Positions 10,100 to 19,436 of a DNA stretch of 29,939 nt are shown here, piece after piece. Within the stretch, counting starts at the first letter, position 1. The number at the start of each line of letters is the position of its first letter. The stretch covers positions 1-29,939 of the forward strand of contig QKBP01000030.1 in the NCBI GenBank assembly GCA_003246035.1, read 5' to 3'. Source of the DNA: Desulfuromonadaceae bacterium. GTDB taxonomy: Bacteria; Desulfobacterota; Desulfuromonadia; Desulfuromonadales; SZUA-401. The translations under genes were made by a program, and so were the position numbers. The notes under the pieces were generated by a model that was not told the origin of the DNA, ran no database searches, and was given only the letters and a program-made list of their open reading frames with translations.

Positions 10100-11049
10100 G
10101 GTTGTTGAAACTCTCTCAGCAGGCTCCAGTCGACGTCGATAACCGCTTGGACGCCGAGGTTCTGCAGCCATGCCTGGTAGGCGTTCTCTTCTTTTTCGCG
10201 CCGCAGGCGCAGTTCGATTTCGTCGTAGACTTCCGAGAGGGTGAGGCGTTGCGCCTTGCGCCGCTCCTCGACCAGGAAGATGTGGTAGCCGTACTCGGTC
10301 TTGATCAGGTCGCTGAGGCGCCCCACCGGCAGCTTGAAAACCACCTCGTCGAAGGCATCGGGCATCTGCCCGCGGGAGAAGAAGCCCAGATCCCCCCCCT
10401 GCTCGCGGTCGGGGGAGAGGGAGTAGTCACGGGCCACGTCCTCGAAGGGTTTCCCCTCGCGCAGTAGACCGAGAACCCGCGCCCCTTCATCCTCGCGGTC
10501 GACCACGATCTGGCGGGCGCGCACCTGTTCGGGACGCTCGAACTCTTCGCGATTCTGGCGGAAGTAGGTCTTGATCTCGCTCTCCTCGACGGTGAGGCCG
10601 GTGTAGACCTCCTGGCGGATGACCTTCTCCATGCGCAGCCGCTCGACCAGCTCGCGGCGCCAATCCGCCTCGGAAATCTGCTGATTCTTGAGCATCTCCT
10701 GGAAGGCCTGCTCGGGATAGTCGCGGCGATACTCGGCGAGCACCGCGTCGACCTCCTCGGGAGCAACCTCGATGGCGAGCCGATCGGCTTCCGCCAGGGC
10801 CAGTTCGCGGTCGATCAGCTGGCGCAGGTAGTTGCGCCGCAGCTCCTCGCGCTCCTCGAGGCTGAGAGCCTGCTGGTCCGGCATGCTCCGCTCGAAACCG
10901 CGCTGGAATTCATCGAGCATTACGGTGCGGCCGTTGACCTGGAGCAGCACCTGGGGCTGCTTGGGGGGCTCGGACTTTTGGCAGGCAGACAGGGAAGGGA
11001 CGCAGCACAGGGCCAGGAGAACCAGGCCTCCCGTGAGGAAGCGGGTCAT
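10096..11049 (-). CDS. Parvulin-type peptidyl-prolyl cis-trans isomerase lipoprotein
   Basis: A 317-residue predicted lipoprotein with the lipobox S-L-S-A-C, a helical SurA-N/PpiC-like domain (about 30-170) and a well-preserved rotamase domain (about 175-275). In the rotamase domain V-R-A-R-Q-I-V-V, G-G-D-L-G-F-F-S-R-G-Q-M and Y-G-Y-H-I-F-L-V are visible. It should act on periplasmic or outer-membrane clients together with the SurA-like protein encoded immediately behind it. ATG 11049 is taken as start with AAGGAG 10 nt upstream; an adjacent TTG at 11052 sits 7 nt from the same site and cannot be excluded. The gene follows mfd by 69 nt, and mfd-parvulin-surA is probably one operon. Confidence 0.88.
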   Translation of the reverse strand: MTRFLTGGLVLLALCCVPSLSACQKSEPPKQPQVLLQVNGRTVMLDEFQRGFERSMPDQQALSLEEREELRRNYLRQLIDRELALAEADRLAIEVAPEEVDAVLAEYRRDYPEQAFQEMLKNQQISEADWRRELVERLRMEKVIRQEVYTGLTVEESEIKTYFRQNREEFERPEQVRARQIVVDREDEGARVLGLLREGKPFEDVARDYSLSPDREQGGDLGFFSRGQMPDAFDEVVFKLPVGRLSDLIKTEYGYHIFLVEERRKAQRLTLSEVYDEIELRLRREKEENAYQAWLQNLGVQAVIDVDWSLLREFQQP

Positions 11050-11118
11050 CAAGACAACACTCCTTGGAGTGGCGGGCTCGCGTCGCGTGGGGCGACACGG
11101 CTTGTCACGCTAGCATAG

Positions 11119-14100
11119 TTAAAGAAAGCCATGCAATGCTTTTTTGGCCAGCGCCAGGCGCTCCTCGTCCCCCAGTCGCCCGACTTTCACGGTCAGCCGG
11201 TAGTCGGGGGAAAAGCTGAAACGGGCGGGGTCCTGCTGAAGCAGTCCGAGGATCTTTTCAGGGGGGACCGGGGTCTGGGGATGGAAGGCCAGGACCAGCC
11301 GCTGGCCGTCGTATTCGAGCCCCTCGACACGCAGCTGCTTGAGCAGGGTGCGCAGCTTCATGATCTCGAGCAGCAGGCGGGCCGGGGGGGGGATCTCGCC
11401 GTAGCGGTCGCGCAGCTCGTCCCCGAGGGCGTAGACCTCCTGCTCCTCGCCGGCCCGCGCCAGGCGCTGGTAGAGGAGCAGGCGCTGATTGGGGTCGGGG
11501 ACATAATCCTCGGGGAGGAAGGCGGAGAGCCCGAGGCGCACTTCGGGGTCGATCCGCTCCTCGCGCTCCAGCCCCTGCAGTTCGGCGACGGTCTCCTCGA
11601 GCAGTTCGGTGTACATCTCGAAGCCGACCGCGGCGATCTGTCCCGACTGACGGGCCCCGAGCAGGTCGCCGGCGCCGCGCAGCTCGAGGTCATGACTGGC
11701 GATCTGGAAACCGGCGCCGAGGTCGGAGAGCTCCTGGAGCACCCGCAGACGCTCGCGGGCGTCCGCGGTCAGCACCGCCTCGCCGGGGATCAGCAGGTAG
11801 GCGTAGGCCCGCTGCTTGGAGCGCCCCACCCGCCCACGCAGCTGGTATAGCTGGCTCAGGCCGAAGCAGTCGGCGCGGTTGACGATCATGGTGTTGGCGC
11901 GCGGGATGTCGATACCGTTCTCGATGATGGTGGTGCACAGCAGCAGGTTACTCTCGCCGGCGATAAAGTCGACCATCACCTTCTCGAGCTCCTTCTCCGG
12001 CATCTGCCCGTGCCCCACGGCGATCTTCGCCTCGGGGACCAGCTGGCGCAGGTACTCGGCCATCGCCCCGATCGATTCGACCCGGTTGTGCACGAAGAAC
12101 ACCTGGCCACCGCGGCGCAGCTCACGCAGCACCGCGCTGCGGATCACCTCGTCGTCGAAGCGGGTGACGTAGGTCCGGATCGCCATCCGGTCGACCGGCG
12201 GGGTCTCGATGATCGAGAGGTCGCGCATCCCGACCATGCTCATGTGCAGGGTCCGGGGGATCGGCGTGGCGCTGAGGGTCAGCACGTCGACCTCGGCGCG
12301 CAGCTGCTTGAGGCGCTCCTTGTGGCTGACGCCGAAGCGCTGCTCCTCGTCGATAATCACCAGTCCGAGCTGCTTGAAGCGCACGTCGCGCTGCAGCAGG
12401 CGGTGGGTGCCGACCAGGATGTCGACCTGTCCGGCGGCGCAGCGCTCGAGGACCGCGCGCACCTCGGCGGAGGTCCGGAAGCGGGAGACCATCTCGACTT
12501 CGACCGGGAAGTCGGCGAAGCGGCTGCGGAAATTTTCCCAGTGCTGGCGGGCGAGCACGGTGGTCGGGACCAGCACCGCGACCTGGCGGCCGTCGAGCAC
12601 CGCGCGCATGGCGGCGCGGATCGCCACCTCGGTCTTGCCGTAGCCGACGTCACCGCAGATCAGGCGGTCCATCGGCCGCGGCGAGGAGAGGTCGGACTGG
12701 ACTTCCTCGATCGCCGCGAGCTGGTCGGGGGTCTCCTCGTACTCGAAGGTCGCCTCGAACTCGCGGTAGTCGCGCCCCGGCTCGCTGTAGCGGTGCCCTT
12801 CGCGCATTTCGCGCAGGGCCTGGATCTTGAGCAGGTCGCGGGCGAGCTCCTCGATGGCGGCGCGGGCCTTGAGCTTGACCTTCTCCCAGGCCGTCCCCCC
12901 CATGCGGTCGAGCTTGGGGTGCGCCCCGTCGCCGCCGAGGTACTTCTGGACCTTCTCGATCCGCTCCACCGGCAGGTAGAGGTTGTCGCCACCGGCGTAC
13001 TCGAGGTGCAGGAAATCCCCCTCGACGGCTCCCATCGCCATGTGCATCAGCCCGCGGTAGCGGCCGATGCCGTGGTCGATGTGCACCACGTAGTCCCCTT
13101 CGCGCAGCTGCGCCAGCGACGAGAGCGCGGCACGGGCACGGGCGGTGCTGCGCGAGCGACGCGGTGCCTGCTGGCCGAAGATCTCCTCCTCGGTGATCAC
13201 CGCCAGGCGCTCCTCCGGGAGCCGGAAGCCGGCGGTGATCCGTCCGAGCAGGATCCCGGCTTCCCCCGCCCGCAGCACGCCGAAACGCTCTTCGGCAAGG
13301 AAGCGGGGGGCAATGGCGTACCCTTCGAGCAGGTCGAGCAGGCGCTCGGCCTGACCCTGCTGGTGGCAAACGATCGCGGTCCGCCAGCCGTCGCGCTGCC
13401 AGTCGCCCAGCCTTTCGGCGAGCGCCGCCATGCCGCTGTGTTCGCGGTTTTTGCGCGGCTTCAGGTCGGCGTTTCCGGCCCACTCGAAGCGCCAGCGGCT
13501 CGCCGCGCTGTCGGGCTGAAAGAGCTCGAGGCGACAGAGATCGATCACCCCCTGCGTCCCGCGCAGGGTCTCGAGTCGGCTCGGGGGGATGAACAGGCTC
13601 TCGGCGGCGGCGTAGACCTCCCCCTGATCCTGCAGGTGGGCGGCTCCGGCGGCGACCTCCTCGGCATGCCCGTCGGCCGCCTGGATCAACTCCTCGGGCT
13701 CGACCCGCACCACCCGCTGCGGGGTGAAGTAGGCGCCGAAGTCATCGAGCTCCGGGTAGTTCAGGGGGAGCAGCCAGTGGCGACCCGGGGAGAAGATCCC
13801 GGTTTCGACCTCCTCCTCGAGGGCGCTGCGGCGGGTCCGCGGCAGGTCGAGTTCGTCGCAGCGCTCCTTGAGCCTGCGCAGGAAATGCGCACGGTACTCG
13901 CCGCTCAGGAGCATCTCCCGCACCGGCAGCAGCTCGAGCTCGCGGGGGCCGTCGTCCTTGGAGCGCTGGCTCGCCGGATCGAACCAGCGCAGCCGCTCGA
14001 GCTGGTCGCCGAACATCTCGACCCGCACCGGCGCGGGGGTGGTCGGAGGGAAGATGTCGAGGATGTCGCCGCGCAGCGAGAAGGTCCCGCGCTCTTCGAC

Positions 14101-14607
14101 CAGCGGCACGGCCTGGTAGCCTCCCGCCTGCAGCTGGTGCAGCAGCGCCTCGCGGCGCCACTCGTCGCCGACGCGCAGCCGCCGGTGATGTTCCTCGAGC
14201 ACCCGGCGCGGCACCAGCTTCTGCAGCAGAGCGCGCACCGGCGCCACCACGATCTCGGCCTGGCCGGCAAGCATCTTCGCCAGGGCGGTCAGCCGTTCGG
14301 CCTCCGCCTCGGGGTGGGGAGACATCGGCGCGTAGGGGGCGACTTCCCACTGGGGGAGCAGCACCACCCGCTCCGGTCGCGGGCTGAAAAAACGCAGGTT
14401 CTCGGCCCAGCGCCGGGCCTGGTCGCCATCGGCGGTCAGCACCAGCAGCGAACCGCTCCCCCCGGCCTGAAGACGCGCCAGCACGTAGGCGGCCGCGCTG
14501 TCGTTGAGGCCGAACAGCTCGCAGTGCCGCTCGCCCCCCTCGAGGGCGGCGAGCAGCTCGGCGCTGGTTGCTCCAGCGTGCAGAATGTCGGGTAGCTCTT
14601 CACTCAT
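11119..14607 (-). CDS. mfd: Transcription-repair coupling factor (Mfd)
   Basis: A 1162-residue DNA translocase that pushes stalled RNA polymerase off damaged templates and recruits UvrA. Domains in order: a UvrB-like N-terminal module; the CarD-like RNA-polymerase-interaction domain around residues 490-560 (L-R-E-G-D-Y-V-V-H-I-D-H-G-I-G); superfamily 2 helicase domains with Walker A GDVGYGKTE, the DEEQRFG box and LSATPIPRT; and a C-terminal TRCF domain. Length is normal. The start is unusual. ATG 14607 lies only four bases after the T-run of the nadA terminator and no Shine-Dalgarno sequence precedes it. The reading frame continues to a GTG at 14634 inside the hairpin. How mfd is translated and from which promoter is therefore unclear. 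Confidence 0.97.
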   Translation of the reverse strand: MSEELPDILHAGATSAELLAALEGGERHCELFGLNDSAAAYVLARLQAGGSGSLLVLTADGDQARRWAENLRFFSPRPERVVLLPQWEVAPYAPMSPHPEAEAERLTALAKMLAGQAEIVVAPVRALLQKLVPRRVLEEHHRRLRVGDEWRREALLHQLQAGGYQAVPLVEERGTFSLRGDILDIFPPTTPAPVRVEMFGDQLERLRWFDPASQRSKDDGPRELELLPVREMLLSGEYRAHFLRRLKERCDELDLPRTRRSALEEEVETGIFSPGRHWLLPLNYPELDDFGAYFTPQRVVRVEPEELIQAADGHAEEVAAGAAHLQDQGEVYAAAESLFIPPSRLETLRGTQGVIDLCRLELFQPDSAASRWRFEWAGNADLKPRKNREHSGMAALAERLGDWQRDGWRTAIVCHQQGQAERLLDLLEGYAIAPRFLAEERFGVLRAGEAGILLGRITAGFRLPEERLAVITEEEIFGQQAPRRSRSTARARAALSSLAQLREGDYVVHIDHGIGRYRGLMHMAMGAVEGDFLHLEYAGGDNLYLPVERIEKVQKYLGGDGAHPKLDRMGGTAWEKVKLKARAAIEELARDLLKIQALREMREGHRYSEPGRDYREFEATFEYEETPDQLAAIEEVQSDLSSPRPMDRLICGDVGYGKTEVAIRAAMRAVLDGRQVAVLVPTTVLARQHWENFRSRFADFPVEVEMVSRFRTSAEVRAVLERCAAGQVDILVGTHRLLQRDVRFKQLGLVIIDEEQRFGVSHKERLKQLRAEVDVLTLSATPIPRTLHMSMVGMRDLSIIETPPVDRMAIRTYVTRFDDEVIRSAVLRELRRGGQVFFVHNRVESIGAMAEYLRQLVPEAKIAVGHGQMPEKELEKVMVDFIAGESNLLLCTTIIENGIDIPRANTMIVNRADCFGLSQLYQLRGRVGRSKQRAYAYLLIPGEAVLTADARERLRVLQELSDLGAGFQIASHDLELRGAGDLLGARQSGQIAAVGFEMYTELLEETVAELQGLEREERIDPEVRLGLSAFLPEDYVPDPNQRLLLYQRLARAGEEQEVYALGDELRDRYGEIPPPARLLLEIMKLRTLLKQLRVEGLEYDGQRLVLAFHPQTPVPPEKILGLLQQDPARFSFSPDYRLTVKVGRLGDEERLALAKKALHGFL

Positions 14608-14611
14608 AACG

Positions 14612-14640
14612 AAAAAAGGCAGGGCGCTGCGCACCCTGCC
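14612..14640 (-). terminator. Rho-independent terminator of nadA, abutting mfd
   Basis: GGCAGGG (14618-14624) pairs with CCCTGCC (14634-14640) around a 9-nt loop. On the minus strand the stem is followed directly by TTTTTT (14617-14612). It lies 21 nt after the nadA stop. The mfd start codon follows after CGTT. Confidence 0.85.
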
Positions 14641-14661
14641 GGTGTCGGTGTGGACGTCCCG

Positions 14662-15579
14662 TCAGTCGCGCGGAACGGCGAGCATGCGGTCGAGGGCGGT
14701 GCGCGCCCGCTCGCGGACGTCGGCGGGGACAGTGATCTGCGGGCTGAGGGTCTGCAGGCAGTGGAGCACATCTTCGAGGGCGGTCAGTTTCATGTTCGGG
14801 CAGATCAGCCCGCCGCTCGGGAGGATGAACTCCTTGTCGGGGTTCTCCTTGCGCAGGCGGTAGAGGATCCCCGCCTCGGTGCCGATGATGAACTTCTTCG
14901 CCTCGCTCGCGCGGCAGTACTCGTACATCCCGCTGGTCGAGCAGATATGGTCGGCCAGGGCAAGGATCTCCGGCGGGCACTCGGGGTGGGCCACGAACAG
15001 CGCCTCGGGGTGCTCACGACGGGCTCTCTCGATCTCCGCCACCTGCAGGCGATCGTGGGTCGGGCAGAACCCTTCCCAGAAGTGGAAGGTCTTGCCGGGA
15101 ACCCGCTCGGCGACGTAGCGCCCGAGGTTGCGGTCGGGGGTAAAGATGATCTCCTCGGCGTCGAGCGACTCGACCACCTTGACGGCGTTGGCGCTGGTGC
15201 AGCAGATGTCGGTCTCCCCCTTGACCGCGGCGGTCGAGTTGACGTAGGTGACCACGGTGGCCGCGGGGTGCTCGGACTTCATGCGGCGCAGTCCGTCGGC
15301 GTCGATCATGTCGGCCATCGGGCAGCCGGCGTCGGCCCGCGGCAGCAGCACGGTCTTCTCCGGCGCCAGGATCGCCGCGCTCTCGGCCATGAAATGGACG
15401 CCGCAGAAGACGATCACGTCGTGCTCGGCGCGCGCTGCCTCCATCGACAGCCCGAGGGAGTCCCCGGTGATATCGGCCAGCGCCTGGATCTCGTCGCGCT
15501 GGTAGTTGTGCGCCAGGATCAGGGCGTTGCGCTCCCTGGCCAACTGGCGGATCTCTGCAATGATCTCGTTCTGGTTCAT
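14662..15579 (-). CDS. nadA: Quinolinate synthase
   Basis: A 305-residue [4Fe-4S] enzyme that condenses iminoaspartate with dihydroxyacetone phosphate to quinolinate in de novo NAD synthesis. The three cluster cysteines are spaced as in short-type NadA: C86 (AGCPMAD), C172 (GFCPTH) and C260 (ICPNMK). Substrate-binding motifs LAHNYQ near the N-terminus and YVNSTAAVK are present. ATG 15579 matches the usual N-terminus; a frame extension to 15648 would start within a few bases of the predicted transcription start. The ribosome binding site is weak. nadA has its own promoter and terminator and appears monocistronic, divergent from the tat genes. No nadB or nadC is nearby. Confidence 0.97.
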   Translation of the reverse strand: MNQNEIIAEIRQLARERNALILAHNYQRDEIQALADITGDSLGLSMEAARAEHDVIVFCGVHFMAESAAILAPEKTVLLPRADAGCPMADMIDADGLRRMKSEHPAATVVTYVNSTAAVKGETDICCTSANAVKVVESLDAEEIIFTPDRNLGRYVAERVPGKTFHFWEGFCPTHDRLQVAEIERARREHPEALFVAHPECPPEILALADHICSTSGMYEYCRASEAKKFIIGTEAGILYRLRKENPDKEFILPSGGLICPNMKLTALEDVLHCLQTLSPQITVPADVRERARTALDRMLAVPRD

Positions 15580-15659
15580 GGTGGTCTTTTCGCCCCAGTC
15601 CGGCGGGCCAGCCGTGCGCCGTTGCATCTCACTGTTTCCCGGCCTCAAAAGTGCTGCGT

Positions 15660-15688
15660 AGTCTAGTTTAAAACCCCTTATATGTCAA
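15660..15688 (-). promoter_or_regulatory. Sigma-70 promoter for nadA
   Basis: The minus strand has TTGACA (15683-15688), a 17-nt spacer, and TAGACT (15660-15665). The predicted start near 15653 leaves a leader of about 73 nt. It is back-to-back with the tat promoter, with only about 21 bp between the two -35 boxes. Confidence 0.7.
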
Positions 15689-15709
15689 ACCCTTATCCCG
15701 CCATGCCGC

Positions 15710-15738
15710 TTGACACCCGGGACGTTTGTGGCTATGCT
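15710..15738 (+). promoter_or_regulatory. Sigma-70 promoter for the tat genes
   Basis: TTGACA (15710-15715), a 17-nt spacer, and TATGCT (15733-15738) give a near-consensus promoter. The predicted start is near 15745, about 30 nt before the tatB-like start codon. Confidence 0.75.
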
Positions 15739-15775
15739 CTCCGGGCTTGTCCACCCCAGTCCCCGTGAGTGTTCG

Positions 15776-16135
15776 ATGTTTGGATTCGGATTCCCAGAGC
15801 TGCTGCTCATCTGTGCCATCGCCCTGGTGGTGATCGGCCCCAAGCGCCTCCCCGACCTGGCCCGCGCCCTCGGCCGCGGCTTCGCGGAGTTCAGGCGCGC
15901 GACCGACGAGCTCAAGTCGAGCTTCGCCGAGGAGGCGCGCACCGCCAACGCCCGTGAGCGCCTGCTCAAGGAGGACAAGCTCGTCCCTCCCGGTTCGGAG
16001 GCTCCCTCGCCCTACGACCAGGCGCCGCCCGAGGCGACCGATCTCGAGCTGACCCAGGTGAACCCACCGCGCTCCGCCCCTGCCCCGCAGGCGTCAGAGC
16101 CTTCGCAGGCCGAGGAGAAGCGTGGCGATGAGTGA
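15776..16135 (+). CDS. tatB: TatA/TatB-family twin-arginine translocase subunit (TatB-like)
   Basis: A 119-residue inner-membrane protein. A short N-terminal membrane helix (about 5-20, F-P-E-L-L-L-I) is followed by the G-P-K-R-L-P hinge, an amphipathic helix with F-R-R-A-T-D-E-L-K, and an acidic, Pro-rich tail. The glutamate in the membrane segment and the hinge proline resemble TatB, which forms the substrate receptor with TatC. The F-R-R-A-T-D-E-L-K stretch is shared with many TatA proteins, so the paralogue call is not certain. ATG 15776 gives the standard N-terminus; the ribosome binding site is weak (GTGAG). It overlaps tatC by 8 nt and shares its promoter. If this is TatB, a separate tatA should exist elsewhere. 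Confidence 0.82.
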   Translation: MFGFGFPELLLICAIALVVIGPKRLPDLARALGRGFAEFRRATDELKSSFAEEARTANARERLLKEDKLVPPGSEAPSPYDQAPPEATDLELTQVNPPRSAPAPQASEPSQAEEKRGDE

Positions 16136-16895
16136 CGAGATGCCCTTCATGAGCCACCTCGAGGAGCTCCGCCGCTGCCTGGTGGTCTCCTTCATCGCCT
16201 GGGCGATCGCCTTCGTCGCCTGCTATGCCTTCTCCGGCGAGATCTTCCACTTCATCTCCGAGCCGGTGCGACGGGCGCTCCCCGAAGGTTCGTCGATGGT
16301 CTTCATCTCGGCGACCGAGCCGTTCTTCACCTACCTGAAGATCGCCGCCATTGCGGGTCTGCTCGCCGCCCTGCCGGTGATCCTGTGGCAGCTCTGGTCG
16401 TTCATCGCCCCCGGGCTGTACAAACACGAAAAGCGCTACGCCGTCCCCTTCGTGGTTGCCAGCTTTGCCTGCTTCGCCAGCGGCACCTACTTCGGTTTCA
16501 CCTTCGTCTTCCCGACCATCTTCAACTTTCTGGTGACCTTCGGCACCACCGGCGGAGACATGGAGGCGATGCTCTCGATCGGCTCCTACCTGTCGCTGGC
16601 GTCCAAGCTGCTGCTCGCCTTCGGGCTGGTCTTCGAGCTGCCGATTATCATCTTCTTCCTCGCCCGCCTCGGGGTCGTCGACCACATCTGGCTCAAGCGC
16701 AACCGCAAGTACGCCCTGCTGCTGGCCTTCGTGGTCGGCGCCATGCTCACCCCGCCCGACGTGCTGTCCCAAACCGCCCTGGCGATCCCCTTCATCATCC
16801 TCTACGAGGTCGGGATCATCGTCGCGCGGATTTTCGGCAAGCCCCGCGCTGCACAGCCCGAGAGCGAGGAGAGCTCCGCCGAGTCCCCGTCCTGA
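16128..16895 (+). CDS. tatC: Sec-independent protein translocase TatC
   Basis: A 255-residue multi-spanning inner-membrane protein that recognises twin-arginine signal peptides and forms the core of the Tat translocase. The N-terminal [12 protein letters not shown] motif, the [13 protein letters not shown] loop and six hydrophobic segments are visible, together with [13 protein letters not shown] 16128 lies inside the end of the tatB-like gene, with AGGAG 10 nt upstream. GTG 16122 is an alternative that would add two residues. A charged tail rich in Glu and Ser follows the last membrane segment. Confidence 0.97.
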   Translation: MSDEMPFMSHLEELRRCLVVSFIAWAIAFVACYAFSGEIFHFISEPVRRALPEGSSMVFISATEPFFTYLKIAAIAGLLAALPVILWQLWSFIAPGLYKHEKRYAVPFVVASFACFASGTYFGFTFVFPTIFNFLVTFGTTGGDMEAMLSIGSYLSLASKLLLAFGLVFELPIIIFFLARLGVVDHIWLKRNRKYALLLAFVVGAMLTPPDVLSQTALAIPFIILYEVGIIVARIFGKPRAAQPESEESSAESPS

Positions 16896-16899
16896 ACCC

Positions 16900-16928
16900 T
16901 TGCGCCGCCCGATGCGGCCGTCTATAGT
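16900..16928 (+). promoter_or_regulatory. Promoter predicting a leaderless mRNA for the ABC transporter
   Basis: TTGCGC (16900-16905), a 17-nt spacer, and TATAGT (16923-16928). Transcription would normally begin about 7 nt after the -10 box, which is exactly the A of the ATG at 16935. No ribosome binding site is present between the two. Confidence 0.6.
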
Positions 16929-16934
16929 AGCGCC

Positions 16935-17863
<929 letters not shown>

Positions 17864-17867
<4 letters not shown>

Positions 17868-18655
17868 GCGACTCCGTTCAGCAGGCCCGCTTCTACCCGC
17901 TGCTCCCCTTCTTCACCTTGCTGCGTCGCGAGGTTCACCGCTTCCTCAAGGTCTCGGTGCAGACCCTCCTGACGCCGATCATCACCGCCTCGCTCTACCT
18001 GTTCGTCTTCGGTGCCACCCTCGGCGAGCGCCTGAGCGTCGTCGAGGGCTTCAGCTACGCCCAGTTCGTCATCCCCGGCCTGATCCTCATGGGGGTGATC
18101 AACAACTCCTTCGCCAACTCCTCGTCGTCGCTGTTCATGGCCCGTTACCTCGGCAACATTGTCGACCTGCTGGTCACCCCCCTCTCCCCCGCGCAGCTGA
18201 TCTTCGCCTACACCGTCGCCTCGATGATCCGCGGCCTGCTGGTCGGGACTGCGGTGCTGCTGGTCTCGCTGTTCTTCGCCCCGCTCCCCTGGAGCCAGGC
18301 CCTGCTGGCCCTGATGATGGCCGGGCTCGCCTCGTTCATCTTTGCCCAGTTCGGCCTGATCGCCGCAATCTATTCCAACAACTTCGACGCCCTGTCGATG
18401 TTCAGCAACTTCATCATCCTGCCGCTGATCTACCTCGGCGGGGTCTTCTACCCGGTCTCGATCCTCCCCTCCCCCTGGGAGCAGCTTTCGCGTCTCAACC
18501 CGCTCTTCTACCTGATCGACGGCTTCCGTCACGCCCTCCTCGGGGTCGGCGACACCTCGCTGCTGTTCGCCTTCACGGTCGCCGCGTCCTTCGCCCTCGG
18601 GCTGTTCTGCTGGGCCTCCTGGCTGATCGGACGCGGCTACAAGCTGCGCCTCTGA
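17864..18655 (+). CDS. ABC-2 type exporter, permease protein
   Basis: A 263-residue inner-membrane protein with about six hydrophobic segments and the ABC2_membrane pattern. Typical stretches are F-V-I-P-G-L-I-L-M-G-V, a central L-(L/V)-V-T-P-L-S-P and the late P-L-I-Y-L-G-G-V-F-Y-P-V-S-I-L-P motif, as in YadH-like permeases. It overlaps the ATPase gene by 4 nt and forms a complete two-gene exporter with it. No substrate-specific neighbour is present. Confidence 0.92.
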
Positions 18656-18670
18656 AACGGATTCCGGGAC

Positions 18671-18710
18671 AAAAAAAGGCGCACCCCGGGGGGGTGCGCC
18701 TTGGCTGTTT
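18671..18710. terminator. Bidirectional terminator between the ABC exporter and the yfaZ-like gene
   Basis: A 12-bp perfect stem AAGGCGCACCCC/GGGGTGCGCCTT (18676-18687 and 18691-18702) with a GGG loop. On the minus strand it continues into a T-run of seven (18677-18671). On the plus strand it is followed by GGCTGTTT. It serves two convergent genes. Confidence 0.85.
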
Positions 18711-18721
18711 CACGTGTCGAC
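18706..18721. other. parS-like half-site
   Basis: TGTTTCACGTG matches the first 11 bases of the parS consensus (TGTTTCACGTGAAACA) exactly, including the CACGTG core. The right half (TCGAC) does not match. It lies in the spacer between two convergent genes. With one good half it may be non-functional. Confidence 0.25.
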
Positions 18722-18728
18722 CGGGCAG

Positions 18729-19310
18729 CTAGAAGCGCGCCTCGAAACCGAAGCGGACCTCCTCGTCGAAGTCGGCCTTGCCGTACAGCTCGTATTCGAC
18801 GCGAACCTTCTGGTACTCGACATGCAGCCCGATCTTCGGGGTTACCGCGTAGCCGAGCCGGGCGGAGAACTCGGTGACCCGCTCGGTCTCCATGAAGCAG
18901 AAGATCTCCGGCGAGTAGATCAGCCGGCCGCCGAACCCGAAGCCGCCGAGCGCGGGAGGGTAGTAGCGCACCAGCGCGCCGACGCCGATCGCGCCGATCT
19001 CGGTATCCTGCACATCCGTGTCCCCGAGCTTGCCGTCGACGGCGATCCCGAGTTCGAGCCCGGCGATGTTCCCGGGCTCACCGACAAAGTCGAGGCCGAG
19101 GCTGGCGAGCCAGCGCTCGATGTCGTCCTCGTCGTTGTAGAGCAGCCGGGCATCCAGCATCGAGGTGCCGTAGGCGTCCTGGTTGATGATCCCGAGATAG
19201 CGCCCCTGGACGCTGTCGTCGTTGAAGTTCAGTTCGATGCCGTTGGCAGCGGCGAAGGCGTTGCCGCACAGCAGCAGGCAGGCGACTGCCGCAAGCAGGT
19301 GCTTGATCAT
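18729..19310 (-). CDS. YfaZ-like outer-membrane protein
   Basis: A 193-residue exported protein with a clear signal peptide (about 1-20, ending N-A-F-A-A). It has alternating hydrophobic strands rich in Gly and Tyr, for example G-F-G-F-G-G-R-L-I-Y-S-P-E, L-H-V-E-Y-Q-K-V-R-V-E-Y-E-L, and a terminal R-F-G-F-E-A-R-F. The terminal phenylalanine and strand pattern fit a small outer-membrane beta-barrel, and the overall order resembles the YfaZ family, whose role is unknown. ATG 19310 has a strong AGGAGG 4 nt upstream; the frame extends to 19358 without such a site. It has its own promoter and terminator. Confidence 0.8.
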   Translation of the reverse strand: MIKHLLAAVACLLLCGNAFAAANGIELNFNDDSVQGRYLGIINQDAYGTSMLDARLLYNDEDDIERWLASLGLDFVGEPGNIAGLELGIAVDGKLGDTDVQDTEIGAIGVGALVRYYPPALGGFGFGGRLIYSPEIFCFMETERVTEFSARLGYAVTPKIGLHVEYQKVRVEYELYGKADFDEEVRFGFEARF

Positions 19311-19356
19311 GGTTCCTCCTGTGTCGTCCCGTTTCATGTGTGTATTCGTGGCGCGC

Positions 19357-19385
19357 ACTATCGCACATTCTCAGCCCGCGTTCAA
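19357..19385 (-). promoter_or_regulatory. Sigma-70 promoter for the yfaZ-like gene
   Basis: The minus strand has TTGAAC (19380-19385), a 17-nt spacer and GATAGT (19357-19362). The predicted start near 19350 gives a 40-nt leader. The promoter begins directly behind the terminator of the upstream gntR gene. Confidence 0.6.
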
Positions 19386-19403
19386 GGGGGGGAGCCGGGG
19401 CGT

Positions 19404-19427
19404 AAAAAAGGCCCGCATCTGCGGGCC
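19404..19427 (-). terminator. Rho-independent terminator of the gntR gene
   Basis: GGCCCGC (19410-19416) pairs with GCGGGCC (19421-19427) around a 4-nt loop. On the minus strand the stem runs into TTTTTT. It lies 10 nt beyond the gntR stop codon. Confidence 0.85.
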
Positions 19428-19436
19428 CGGGGTGTC

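Noticed and set aside
11059..11070. ACTCC/GGAGT repeat over the ribosome binding site of the parvulin gene
   Set aside because: The loop would be only two bases, so a hairpin hiding the site is unlikely.
12010..14595. Plus-strand open frame of 861 codons opposite mfd
   Set aside because: It is the mirror of a complete, well-conserved mfd. GC-rich codon use opens the antisense frame; the translation has no recognisable domain.
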